Positions 15,436 through 23,677 of a DNA stretch of 38,583 nt are shown here, in pieces (positions within the stretch are counted from its first letter, which is position 1; the number at the start of each line of letters is the position of its first letter). Origin of the DNA: Eubacterium sp. (GTDB lineage Bacteria; Bacillota; Clostridia; Lachnospirales; Lachnospiraceae); the NCBI GenBank assembly GCA_003486385.1, contig DNFT01000042.1, positions 4,314 through 42,896 of the forward strand. The letters run 5' to 3'. Made by a program: the position numbers and the translations under genes. The notes below the pieces were generated by a model. It made no database searches and was not told where the DNA came from. It was given only the letters and a program-made list of their open reading frames with translations.

Positions 15436-15807
15436 ATGGCACGTATCGCTGGTGTTGATTTACCAAGAGAAAAACGAGTTGAGATCGGTCTTACCTATAT
15501 CTACGGTATCGGCCGCGTTGTTTCTAATCGTCTTCTTAACGAGGCAGGAGTTAGCCCTGATACCAGAGTTAAGGATTTAACAGACGATGAGGTTGCTAGA
15601 ATCCAGAAGGCAATCGAGACATTAGAAGTACCTGTTGAAGGTGATTTAAGAAGAGAGATAGCTCTCAACATTAAGAGATTACAGGAGATTGGATGCTACA
15701 GAGGTATCCGTCACAGAAAGGGTCTTCCAGTCAGAGGACAGAAGACTAAGACAAACGCTAGAACTCGCAAGGGTCCTAAGAAGACAATCGCAAACAAGAA
15801 GAAATAA
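15436..15807 (+). CDS. rpsM: 30S ribosomal protein S13
   Basis: S13 is a 30S head protein that forms intersubunit bridges with L5 and contacts P-site tRNA. The 123-residue protein starts MARIAGVDLPREKRVEIGLTY and contains the helix-two-turn-helix YIYGIGRVVSNRLL. It ends with the basic RGQKTKTNARTRKGPKKTIA tail. GGAGGTG lies upstream of the ATG. The spacer after rpmJ is longer than usual for this operon. Confidence 0.98.
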   Translation: MARIAGVDLPREKRVEIGLTYIYGIGRVVSNRLLNEAGVSPDTRVKDLTDDEVARIQKAIETLEVPVEGDLRREIALNIKRLQEIGCYRGIRHRKGLPVRGQKTKTNARTRKGPKKTIANKKK

Positions 15808-15844
15808 CCCGCAAGGGAACCCATAAGGGAGGTTAGTTTAGAAA

Positions 15845-16237
15845 ATGGCTAAGGTTACAAAGAAAGTGACAAAGAAGCGCGTTAAGAAGAACGTTGAACG
15901 CGGACAGGCACATATCCAGGCTTCATTCAACAATACAATCGTTACACTTACAGATACAGAGGGTAACGCTTTATCATGGGCTAGTGCCGGTGGTCTAGGA
16001 TTTAGAGGTTCAAAGAAATCTACTCCTTATGCAGCTCAGATGGCAGCAGAAACTGCTACTAAGGCAGCTTTAGTACACGGTTTAAAGACTGTAGACGTTA
16101 TGGTTAAGGGACCAGGAGCAGGTCGTGAGGCAGCTATTCGTGCTCTTCAGGCATGCGGCCTTGAAGTTACCAGCATTAAGGACGTTACACCAGTTCCACA
16201 CAATGGATGCCGTCCACCAAAGCGTAGAAGAGTCTAA
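15845..16237 (+). CDS. rpsK: 30S ribosomal protein S11
   Basis: S11 lies on the 30S platform beside the E-site mRNA. The 130-residue protein has an N-terminal lysine-rich tail (KKVTKKRVKKNVERG) followed by AHIQASFNNTIVTLTD. It ends in VTPVPHNGCRPPKRRRV, diagnostic of the family. GGGAGG precedes the ATG. The asparagine-glycine (NG) step that is converted to isoaspartate in some S11 proteins is present. Confidence 0.98.
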   Translation: MAKVTKKVTKKRVKKNVERGQAHIQASFNNTIVTLTDTEGNALSWASAGGLGFRGSKKSTPYAAQMAAETATKAALVHGLKTVDVMVKGPGAGREAAIRALQACGLEVTSIKDVTPVPHNGCRPPKRRRV

Positions 16238-16252
16238 TAGGAGGTAATAAAG

Positions 16253-16846
16253 ATGGCTATTAATAGAGTTCCTGTTCTTAAAAGATGCAGATCACTTGGA
16301 TTAGATCCAATTTATTTAGGAATAGATAAGAAATCAAACAGACAGTTAAAGAGAGCCAATAAGAAGGTGAGCGAGTATGGTCTCCAGCTCAGAGAGAAGC
16401 AGAAGGCTAAGTTCATCTATGGCGTATTAGAGAAGCCTTTCCGCAACTATTTCGAGAAGGCTGAGAAGATGAATGGCCAGACAGGTGAGAACCTCATGGT
16501 TATTCTTGAGTCAAGACTTGACAATGTTATCTTCAGATTAGGTTTTGCCAGAACAAGAAAGGAAGCCAGACAGATCGTAGATCACAAGCATGTTCTTGTA
16601 AATGGTAAGGCTGTTAACATCCCATCTTACTTAGTTAAGGCTGGCGATACAATCGAGATTAAGGAAAAGAACAAGTCTTCTCAGAGATATAAGGATGTCC
16701 TTGATGCAACAGCCGGAAGAGTAGTTCCGGAGTGGCTTGAGGCTGATTCAGAGAATTTAAAGGGTGCAGTTAAGAACCTTCCTACAAGAGAGGTTATTGA
16801 TGTTCCTGTTGATGAGATGCTTATAGTCGAGTTATACTCTAAGTAA
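16253..16846 (+). CDS. rpsD: 30S ribosomal protein S4
   Basis: S4 nucleates 30S assembly, lines the mRNA entry tunnel and autoregulates alpha-type operons in several bacteria. The 197-residue protein contains the S4 RNA-binding domain (SRLDNVIFRLGFARTRKEAR, about residues 88-107, then VDHKHVLVNGKAVNIPSY). It lacks the N-terminal zinc cysteines seen in some orthologues. GGAGG precedes the ATG. In Bacillus rpsD is unlinked, but here it stays in the operon. Confidence 0.98.
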   Translation: MAINRVPVLKRCRSLGLDPIYLGIDKKSNRQLKRANKKVSEYGLQLREKQKAKFIYGVLEKPFRNYFEKAEKMNGQTGENLMVILESRLDNVIFRLGFARTRKEARQIVDHKHVLVNGKAVNIPSYLVKAGDTIEIKEKNKSSQRYKDVLDATAGRVVPEWLEADSENLKGAVKNLPTREVIDVPVDEMLIVELYSK

Positions 16847-16903
16847 TAATTAGGCCGTATAACGCTCTCACACATAATATAACCCAAAAGGAGGGGCTTT
16901 CCA

Positions 16904-17866
16904 GTGTTCGATTTTAAAATACCAAAAATTGAAATTGCAGAGATGTCTGAAGACAAGAAGTATGGAAGATTTGTCGTTGAACCACTTGAGAGAGGCTACG
17001 GTACAACACTGGGTAATTCACTTAGAAGAATTATGTTATCTTCATTACCGGGTGCTGCAGTAAGCCAGGTTAAGATTGAAGGCGTTTTACATGAGTTCAG
17101 TCCTATTCCGGGTGTTAAGGAAGACGTTGCTGAGATTATCATGAACATCAAGAAGCTCGCTATCAAGAACAACAGTGAGACGAATGAGCCTAAGATTGCT
17201 TACATCGAATGCGATGGAAGAGAAGGTGTTGTAAGAGCATCTGATATTCAGGTTGACTCAGACATTGAAATACTTAATCCTGACCTTAAAATTGCCACAC
17301 TTAACGGCGGTCCTGATTGTAAGCTTTTTATGGAGCTTACAATTACTAAGGGCAGAGGCTATGTCAGCTCAGAGAAGAATAAGAGCGAGGATCAGCCAAT
17401 CGGCACACTTGCCATTGACTCCATATACACACCTGTTGAGAGAGTTAATTTGGCTGTTGAGAATACTCGTGTGGGTCAGATTACTGACTATGATAAGCTT
17501 ACATTGGATGTGTTTACTAATGGTACACTTGCACCGGATGAGGCTGTAAGCCTTGCCGCAAAGGTACTCAGTGAGCATCTCAGCTTATTCATCGATTTAT
17601 CCGAGAATGCCAAGAAGATTGATGTCATGGTAGAGAAGGAAGACGATGAGAAGGAGAAGGTTCTTGAGATGAGCATTGATGAACTTGAGTTATCAGTTCG
17701 TTCATATAACTGCTTAAAGAGAGCCGGTATCAACACGGTTGAAGAATTATGTAATAAGACTTCAGACGATATGATGAAGGTAAGAAACCTCGGACGTAAG
17801 TCATTAGAGGAAGTATTAGCTAAGTTAAAGGAGCTTGGACTTCAGCTTAACCCTTCAGAAGAATAA
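16904..17866 (+). CDS. rpoA: DNA-directed RNA polymerase subunit alpha
   Basis: Alpha dimerises to scaffold RNA polymerase and contacts UP elements and activators. The 320-residue protein has the N-terminal assembly domain (FVVEPLERGYGTTLGNSLRRIMLSSLPGA) and a C-terminal HhH-like domain (ELSVRSYNCLKRAGINTVEEL and RNLGRKSLEEVLAKL, about residues 257-310). Translation starts at GTG. AAAGGAGGGG lies nearby, and no alternative ATG fits the family N-terminus. Confidence 0.98.
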   Translation: MFDFKIPKIEIAEMSEDKKYGRFVVEPLERGYGTTLGNSLRRIMLSSLPGAAVSQVKIEGVLHEFSPIPGVKEDVAEIIMNIKKLAIKNNSETNEPKIAYIECDGREGVVRASDIQVDSDIEILNPDLKIATLNGGPDCKLFMELTITKGRGYVSSEKNKSEDQPIGTLAIDSIYTPVERVNLAVENTRVGQITDYDKLTLDVFTNGTLAPDEAVSLAAKVLSEHLSLFIDLSENAKKIDVMVEKEDDEKEKVLEMSIDELELSVRSYNCLKRAGINTVEELCNKTSDDMMKVRNLGRKSLEEVLAKLKELGLQLNPSEE

Positions 17867-17888
17867 AGTATATAAAGCATAAATAGAT

Positions 17889-17984
17889 AATTATTAGCGG
17901 TAAATCCAAAGTGTACGCTAATAATTTTCTCTATGTGGAACTAATTTACATTCGGTAAGTAAGTCCAAAGTGCGTGGCCGGATG
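17889..17984 (+). promoter_or_regulatory. Twin-hairpin element with repeated loop motif, rplQ leader
   Basis: The first hairpin has a perfect 11-bp stem, AATTATTAGCG (17889-17899) with CGCTAATAATT (17916-17926). The second pairs CATTCGG (17949-17955) with CCGGATG (17978-17984), including one wobble. Both loops contain the same 14-mer, GTAARTCCAAAGTG, at 17900-17913 and 17959-17972, differing at one base. Identical sequence confined to two loops suggests a duplicated binding site on the rplQ mRNA. The first hairpin is followed by only four T residues. Confidence 0.6.
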
Positions 17985-18009
17985 CACCATGAAAGAGAGG
18001 AAAATTAAA

Positions 18010-18546
18010 ATGGCAAAGTATAGAAAACTTGGAAGAACATCAAGCCAGAGAAAGGCTTTAATCAGAAATCAGGTAACAGCTTTATTATACAATGGCAAGA
18101 TTGTTACAACAGAGGCTAAGGCTAAGGAAATCCGCAAGGTTGCAGAGGGACTTATCGCTATGGCTGTTAAGGAGAAGGATAACTTCGAGGAAGTAACAGT
18201 TCAGGCTAAGGTTGCCCGTAAGGACAGCGAAGGCAAGAGAGTTAAGGAAGTTGTTGATGGCAAGAAGAAGACTGTATATGATACAGTTGAGAAGAAGATT
18301 AAGAAGGATATGCCTTCAAGACTTCATGCCAGAAAGCAGATGAACAAGGTTCTTTACTCTGTAACAGAGGTTCCTGCTGAGGCAGCCGGAAGAAAGAAGA
18401 ATACAAAGGAAGTTGATTTAGTTGCTAAGTTATTTGACGAGATCGCTCCTAAGTATGAGTCCCGTAACGGTGGTTACACAAGAATCGTAAAGATTGGACC
18501 ACGTAAGGGCGATGCTGCTATGGAAGTAGTAATCGAGTTAGTATAA
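18010..18546 (+). CDS. rplQ: 50S ribosomal protein L17, long form
   Basis: L17 lies near the exit tunnel. Starting at the ATG at 18010 (MAKYRKLGRTSSQRKALIRN) gives 178 residues, about 50 more than E. coli L17 (127). The core motifs are intact at both ends (TTEAKAKEIRKVAE, and GGYTRIVKIGPRKGDAAMEV). The extra length is a charged insert at about residues 63-130 (VARKDSEGKRVKEVVDGKKK and following). AGAGGAAAATTAAA precedes the start. An in-frame ATG at 17974 lies within the leader hairpin and was rejected. Confidence 0.96.
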   Translation: MAKYRKLGRTSSQRKALIRNQVTALLYNGKIVTTEAKAKEIRKVAEGLIAMAVKEKDNFEEVTVQAKVARKDSEGKRVKEVVDGKKKTVYDTVEKKIKKDMPSRLHARKQMNKVLYSVTEVPAEAAGRKKNTKEVDLVAKLFDEIAPKYESRNGGYTRIVKIGPRKGDAAMEVVIELV

Positions 18547-18610
18547 TCTATTTTATATGAGCAGGAAGCGAAAGCGGATTGCGTATATTGTTGATATTAA
18601 GTTAACAGGA

Positions 18611-18642
18611 AGCGAATGTTGCAGGGCAGCATTCGCTTTTTC
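18611..18642 (+). terminator. Strong terminator of the ribosomal superoperon
   Basis: AGCGAATGTTGC (18611-18622) pairs with GCAGCATTCGCT (18626-18637) with a single wobble and a 3-base loop, followed by a run of five T. It lies 65 bases after rplQ. Confidence 0.9.
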
Positions 18643-18802
18643 TGAATACAGGATGTTACTTCTGCAGACTATTTAGGATGTAGAATATGTCTGTGGCAAC
18701 AGGCATTAGTGTGTTTTAGTATGTAAGTTAAGTGTGGGATTGCGGATGAATGGGGAGGTCTGCAAAGAGATAGAAGAGGGCTGCAACAGAAAGAGGACAG
18801 AC

Positions 18803-19690
18803 ATGGGTATTGTACAGGCAAAGGATCTTACATTTGAATATATAATCAGAGATGAAGAGGATAACATTGAGAACGTGAAAACTGCGGTTGACCACGTATC
18901 TCTTGATATAGAACAGGGACAATTTATTGCAATATTAGGGCATAACGGCTCAGGAAAATCCACATTTGCCAAGCATATAAATGCACTTCTCTCACCGACG
19001 GAGGGAACTATATGGGTGGACGGAATGGATACAAAGGATGAAGCTAAGCTGTGGGATATAAGGCAGACGGCGGGAATGGTTTTCCAGAACCCGGACAATC
19101 AGATTATCGGAACCATAGTTGAGGAGGATGTAGGATTCGGACCGGAAAATTTAGGAGTACCAACGGAGGAAATCTGGGAGCGCGTGGATGCGTCACTTGA
19201 GGCTGTCGGTATGACAGAATACAGGCACCACTCACCTAACAAGCTCTCAGGCGGACAGAAGCAGAGGGTTGCCATTGCGGGAATACTTGCGATGAAGCCT
19301 AAGTGCATTGTGCTTGATGAGCCGACAGCTATGCTTGACCCTAATGGACGCAAGGAGGTTATAGCCACAATAACGAAGCTCAACAAAGAGGAGCACGTGA
19401 CAGTAATTCTCATAACGCATTATATGGATGAGGTAATAGGAGCAGATAAGGTGTTTGTGATGGATGAAGGAAAGGTTGTCTTAAGCGGTACGCCGCGTGA
19501 GGTGTTTTCAAAGGTCGAGCACTTAAAGGCATTGAGGCTTGATGTGCCTCACACAACGGAGCTTGCGTTTGAACTTGAGAAGGCGGGGATTCCGATGAAG
19601 AGGGGGATTCTTACGATAGAGGAATTTACGCAGGAGCTTATTAAGGTGGCGAAGCACAATCATATAGATAGAAGGAGTACTTCATGCTAA
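18803..19690 (+). CDS. ecfA1: Energy-coupling factor transporter ATPase EcfA1
   Basis: EcfA1 is one of two ATPases that power vitamin or metal uptake with EcfT and interchangeable S components. The 295-residue protein has Walker A LGHNGSGKSTF (about residues 48-58), the Q-loop FQNPDNQ, signature LSGGQKQRVAIAG and Walker B CIVLDEPTAMLDP. The start at 18803 follows AGAGG and matches the family. The open frame extends to 18734 without a ribosome site. It overlaps ecfA2 by seven bases. Confidence 0.96.
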   Translation: MGIVQAKDLTFEYIIRDEEDNIENVKTAVDHVSLDIEQGQFIAILGHNGSGKSTFAKHINALLSPTEGTIWVDGMDTKDEAKLWDIRQTAGMVFQNPDNQIIGTIVEEDVGFGPENLGVPTEEIWERVDASLEAVGMTEYRHHSPNKLSGGQKQRVAIAGILAMKPKCIVLDEPTAMLDPNGRKEVIATITKLNKEEHVTVILITHYMDEVIGADKVFVMDEGKVVLSGTPREVFSKVEHLKALRLDVPHTTELAFELEKAGIPMKRGILTIEEFTQELIKVAKHNHIDRRSTSC

Positions 19691-20541
19691 TCATATTGGA
19701 TAAGGTGAATTATGTATATAGTGAGGGGAGCGGCTTTGAGAAGAAGGCGCTTGATGATGTGAGTCTTACAATCGATAAGGGGGAATTTATCGGGCTTATA
19801 GGTCACACAGGCTCAGGCAAATCTACGTTGACACAGCACCTTAACGGTCTGCTCAGGGCTACGAGCGGAAATATATATTATGACGGACAGGACATATATG
19901 AAAAGGGCTTTGTGATGAAAAACCTAAGAAGCAAGGTGGGGCTTGTCTTTCAGTATCCTGAGCACCAGCTCTTTGAGAGTGATGTGTTCACGGATGTGTG
20001 TTTCGGACCTAAGAACCTTGGACTGGATAAGAAGGATGTCGAGCTTAGGGCTTTTGAGGCGTTGGAGATGGTAGGCTTCCCCAAGGAATTGTTCTACAAT
20101 TCACCGTTTGAGCTGTCCGGAGGACAGAAGAGAAGAGCGGCGATTGCGGGTGTTCTTGCCATGAAGCCGGAGGTGCTTATACTTGACGAGCCGACAGCCG
20201 GGCTTGACCCGAAGGGCAGGGATGAGATTCTTGACCAGATAAAGAAGCTGCATGAGGAGACAGGAATAACGGTAATTCTTGTGTCACACAGCATGGAGGA
20301 TGTCGCAAAATATGTCGGAAGGCTTATAGTGCTTGACCATGGAAGGGTTATGTACGATGATATACCTAAAAAGGTATTCAGAAATTATAGAGAACTTGAG
20401 AAAATCGGTCTTGCCGCTCCGCAGCTCACGTACATTATGAATGATTTGAAAGCAAACGGCTTTGATGTGGATACAGATGCAATCACTATGGAGGAGGCTG
20501 TGGCTACAGTGAAGAAGGCACTTGGAGGTTTTAAATGTTAA
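19684..20541 (+). CDS. ecfA2: Energy-coupling factor transporter ATPase EcfA2
   Basis: This is the second ATPase of the ECF module (285 residues). It shows Walker A GHTGSGKSTL (about residues 41-50), Q-loop FQYPEHQLFE, signature LSGGQKRRAAIAG and Walker B LILDEPTAGLDPKG. FQYPEHQ in place of the FQNPDNQ of EcfA1 is the usual way to tell the pair apart. Its ATG overlaps the ecfA1 stop, and AAGGAG lies seven bases upstream. Its stop overlaps the ecfT start. Confidence 0.96.
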   Translation: MLIILDKVNYVYSEGSGFEKKALDDVSLTIDKGEFIGLIGHTGSGKSTLTQHLNGLLRATSGNIYYDGQDIYEKGFVMKNLRSKVGLVFQYPEHQLFESDVFTDVCFGPKNLGLDKKDVELRAFEALEMVGFPKELFYNSPFELSGGQKRRAAIAGVLAMKPEVLILDEPTAGLDPKGRDEILDQIKKLHEETGITVILVSHSMEDVAKYVGRLIVLDHGRVMYDDIPKKVFRNYRELEKIGLAAPQLTYIMNDLKANGFDVDTDAITMEEAVATVKKALGGFKC

Positions 20542-21335
20542 GGGACATAACAATCGGACAGTATTATCCGTCTAATTCGATAATCCACAAGCTCGACCCG
20601 CGAGTTAAATTGTTTTGGACGCTTATATACATTATTTCCCTTTTTTTAGGGCAGAATATACTTATATATACGATTGCGGGCTTGTTTCTGTTCGCCTGCA
20701 TAAGAGCTTCAAAGGTTCCTGTTAAATTTATTTTAAGAGGTCTGAAGGCTGTATTTATGCTGCTGATGTTCAGCGTTATTTTTAACATATTTCTCACAGA
20801 CGGCGAGGTGCTTTTCCAGATATGGAAGATAAGGGTGACTAAGGAAGGCATATATATAGCGGCCGCTATGGCTGTAAGGCTTGTATTTCTTATAATGGGT
20901 TCTTCGCTTATGACACTCACGACGACACCGAATGACCTGACGGACGGACTTGAAAAGAGCCTTGGATTCCTGAAGGTTATCCGCATACCGGTTCACGAGA
21001 TATCGATGATGATGTCGATTGCGCTCAGATTTATACCGATTCTGATAGACGAAACGGACAAGATTATGAAGGCACAGCAGGCGAGGGGCGCTGATTTTGA
21101 GACAGGAGGCATCGTAAAGAAGGCGAAGGCGATGGTTCCACTGCTGGTTCCGCTTTTTATTTCTGCGATAAGACGTGCTTACGATTTAGCTACAGCTATG
21201 GAGGCCAAGTGCTACAGGGGCGGTGAGGGCAGAACCAAGATGAAGCCGCTCAGTTACAGACGCGCCGATGCTGTTGCGTATATCATTATATTCGCATATC
21301 TTGCGGTTATGATTGCAGTGAAAATATTATTGTGA
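20535..21335 (+). CDS. ecfT: Energy-coupling factor transporter transmembrane protein EcfT
   Basis: EcfT couples ATP hydrolysis by EcfA1 and EcfA2 to the S component. The 266-residue protein has several hydrophobic helices and an opening IGQYYPSNSIIHKLDPRVKL typical of the family. The cytosolic coupling helices carry ARG motifs, visible as QQARGADFE and AMEAKCYRGGEGRTK. No S component is encoded nearby, so the module probably serves unlinked S proteins (group II ECF). The start overlaps ecfA2 by seven bases. Confidence 0.95.
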   Translation: MLRDITIGQYYPSNSIIHKLDPRVKLFWTLIYIISLFLGQNILIYTIAGLFLFACIRASKVPVKFILRGLKAVFMLLMFSVIFNIFLTDGEVLFQIWKIRVTKEGIYIAAAMAVRLVFLIMGSSLMTLTTTPNDLTDGLEKSLGFLKVIRIPVHEISMMMSIALRFIPILIDETDKIMKAQQARGADFETGGIVKKAKAMVPLLVPLFISAIRRAYDLATAMEAKCYRGGEGRTKMKPLSYRRADAVAYIIIFAYLAVMIAVKILL

Positions 21336-21350
21336 CAAAGGTAAAAAGTG

Positions 21351-21390
21351 TTTTGTTTAGATACGCAGTGTGATAAAATACATGTATAAT
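21351..21390 (+). promoter_or_regulatory. Possible promoter for the PPK2 gene
   Basis: Two -10-like hexamers are present: TAAAAT (21374-21379) with TTTTGT 17 bases upstream, and TATAAT (21385-21390) preceded by TG but lacking a good -35. One of them probably drives the PPK2-truA group. Confidence 0.4.
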
Positions 21391-21455
21391 TATGTGTAGG
21401 AATTTTTAACAGTATCATAGTGTGGGCTGCGTGGTGCCCGGAAAAGGGGGATAAT

Positions 21456-22925
21456 ATGCTTGATAACTGGAACAGACCTAAAAGACCTGTTGATGCGGAG
21501 ATTGATGAGGGCGTTGAAGAGGCGAAAAAGAGACTTGCGGATATACAGATACAGGTCAAGGAGAAGAAGCTTCCGGTGCTTGTTGTGCTGGAGGGCTGGG
21601 ATGCGGCAGGCAAGGGAAGTGTGCTGGGAAAGGTTATAAAAGACCTTGACCCGAGATTTTTCGATGTGAGAACGATGGATAAGCCCTCGGAGGAAGAGCT
21701 TAGACGTCCGTTCCTGTATAAGTATTTTGCACAGCTTCCCGAAGCGGGAAAGTTCATGTTCTTAGAGGGCGGCTGGATGGATGAGCTGAATTCACAGCTG
21801 CTTCATGGTAAAATATCGGAGGATGAATATGAGAGAGGAATCCGTTCAGTGGAGTGCTTTGAGAGACAGCTTGCGGATAACGGATATCTGCTGGTTAAGT
21901 TCTTTTTCCATATCACCAAGAAGGAACAGAGAAGGAGAATGGACAGACTTCTTGAGGACAAGAACACGAGCTGGAGGGTATCCGATAAGGACAAGTGGCA
22001 GAATAAGAACTATGATAAGTGCTGCAGGCAGTTCGATTATTTTATGCAGCGCTTCGAGGATAGCAGGTCACCGTGGAATATTATAGATGCCAAGCACCAT
22101 AAGTGGGCACAGCTTGAGCTGATGTCAGTTCTTTTAGAGAAGCTTGACGAGAGTCTTGAGGCAGGTGTGCAGGAGGCAGCTATACCGGAGAACAGGTTCA
22201 GATTAAGGAGCATGCCGATGCTGTCGGAGGTTGAGCTTAATCAGGATATGGATGTCATGGAGTATAGAAAGCAGCTTGCAAAGTGTCAGAAGAAGCTTGC
22301 CAAGCTCCATAATGAGCTGTACAGGAAGAAGGTGCCGGTTATCATCGCCTATGAAGGCTGGGATGCGGCAGGCAAGGGCGGTAATATAAAGAGAATCGCA
22401 GGTGCGCTTGACCCGCGCGGGTATGATGTGCACCCTATTGCCAGTCCCGAACCGCATGAGAAATCGAGGCATTATCTGTGGCGTTTCTGGACAAGACTTC
22501 CTAAGACAGGCCATATCGCTATTTTTGACAGAACATGGTACGGAAGGGTTATGGTCGAGAGGCTTGAGGGCTTCTGCAGCCAGAATGACTGGCAGAGAGC
22601 CTACAATGAGATAAATGAGTTCGAGAGGGAGCTTAAGGACTGGGGCGCGGTAATAATAAAGTTCTGGGTTCAGATAGACAAGGAGACGCAGCTTGCGCGT
22701 TTTAAGGACAGGGAGAACACCCCGGAGAAGCGATGGAAGATAACGGATGAGGACTGGCGCAACAGGGAAAAATGGGATCAGTATGAGGATGCTGTGAATG
22801 AGATGCTTCACAGGACAAGCACCGATTTTGCACCATGGTATATACTTGAGTCCAACAATAAATATTATGCAAGGATAAAGGCTCTGAAAATTGTTATCAG
22901 AGAGATAGAAAAAGCATTGGAATAG
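21456..22925 (+). CDS. Class II polyphosphate kinase 2 (polyphosphate:AMP phosphotransferase type)
   Basis: Two fused PPK2 domains are visible in 489 residues. Both have Walker A EGWDAAGKG (about residues 46-54 and 300-308). The second domain keeps the catalytic FDRTWYGRVMVERLEGF and RRHYLWRFW-like motifs (SRHYLWRFWTRLP). In the first, the matching position reads LEGGWMDELNSQ, so the DRxW motif is lost and that half is probably inactive. Such fused enzymes phosphorylate AMP to ADP using polyphosphate. The start at 21456 follows AAGGGGGAT, and the frame extends upstream to a GTG that lacks support. truA follows after 17 bases. Confidence 0.9.
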   Translation: MLDNWNRPKRPVDAEIDEGVEEAKKRLADIQIQVKEKKLPVLVVLEGWDAAGKGSVLGKVIKDLDPRFFDVRTMDKPSEEELRRPFLYKYFAQLPEAGKFMFLEGGWMDELNSQLLHGKISEDEYERGIRSVECFERQLADNGYLLVKFFFHITKKEQRRRMDRLLEDKNTSWRVSDKDKWQNKNYDKCCRQFDYFMQRFEDSRSPWNIIDAKHHKWAQLELMSVLLEKLDESLEAGVQEAAIPENRFRLRSMPMLSEVELNQDMDVMEYRKQLAKCQKKLAKLHNELYRKKVPVIIAYEGWDAAGKGGNIKRIAGALDPRGYDVHPIASPEPHEKSRHYLWRFWTRLPKTGHIAIFDRTWYGRVMVERLEGFCSQNDWQRAYNEINEFERELKDWGAVIIKFWVQIDKETQLARFKDRENTPEKRWKITDEDWRNREKWDQYEDAVNEMLHRTSTDFAPWYILESNNKYYARIKALKIVIREIEKALE

Positions 22926-22942
22926 GGGGAAGGGAATACTTT

Positions 22943-23677
22943 ATGCGTTATATGCTTCGTGTAGCTTATGACGGAACAGAATACTGTGGCTGGCAGATAC
23001 AGCCCGGGCTGAGGACGGTTGAGGGCACTCTTAAGAGCGCCCTCAACAAGCTTATGGGCACAGATGTACCCATGATCGGTGCGAGCCGCACCGATGCCGG
23101 AGTTCATGCAGAGGGGAATGTGGCGGTATTTGACTGTGAGACAACTATTCCGTCCGATAAGATAAAATATGCACTCAATAACCTGCTTCCGGAGGATATT
23201 GTAGTGGTCGAGTCGAGTGCAGCTGAAGATAATTTTCATCCAAGGCATTGTGATTGCAGAAAGACATATCAGTACAGGATACTGAACACGGCATTGCCCG
23301 ATCCGAACAGAAGGCGCAATACATATTTTTACCGTGGAAGGCTGGATATTGACAGCATGAGAAGGGCAGCAGAATATATTGTCGGAACACATGACTTTGT
23401 ATGCTTTATGGCTTCGGGAAGCCAGGTGAAGGATACGGTGAGAACAGTGTACTCCTTAGAACTTGAGAGAAAGGATGATATTATTACAATGACCATAAAG
23501 GGGAATGGTTTTTTGTATAATATGGTTAGAATTATTGCCGGTACACTTCTTATGGTGGGAAGAGGACAGATGAGACCGGAGGAAGTGGAAAAAATAATTG
23601 ATAAGAGGGACAGAAAGGGAGCAGGTCCTACGGCACCGGCTAAGGGGCTGACTCTTAAGGTGATTGAGTATGAATGA
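22943..23677 (+). CDS. truA: tRNA pseudouridine(38-40) synthase TruA
   Basis: TruA modifies uridines 38-40 in the tRNA anticodon arm. The 244-residue enzyme has the catalytic aspartate in GASRTDAGVHAEGNVAVF (about residue 52). It also carries the usual YDGTEYCGWQ opening, KTYQYRI and GNGFLYNMVRIIAGTLL motifs. AAGGGAA lies upstream of the ATG. Its last codons contain the histidine kinase start (8-base overlap), which couples two functionally unrelated genes. Confidence 0.97.
   Translation: MRYMLRVAYDGTEYCGWQIQPGLRTVEGTLKSALNKLMGTDVPMIGASRTDAGVHAEGNVAVFDCETTIPSDKIKYALNNLLPEDIVVVESSAAEDNFHPRHCDCRKTYQYRILNTALPDPNRRRNTYFYRGRLDIDSMRRAAEYIVGTHDFVCFMASGSQVKDTVRTVYSLELERKDDIITMTIKGNGFLYNMVRIIAGTLLMVGRGQMRPEEVEKIIDKRDRKGAGPTAPAKGLTLKVIEYE

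Noticed and set aside
22203..22811. 202-codon open frame on the minus strand opposite the PPK2 gene
   Set aside because: It is antisense to a well-supported enzyme with clear motifs. The translation resembles no family and has no promoter or ribosome site.
22865..23392. 175-codon minus-strand open frame opposite truA
   Set aside because: It is an antisense shadow of truA, with no family features.
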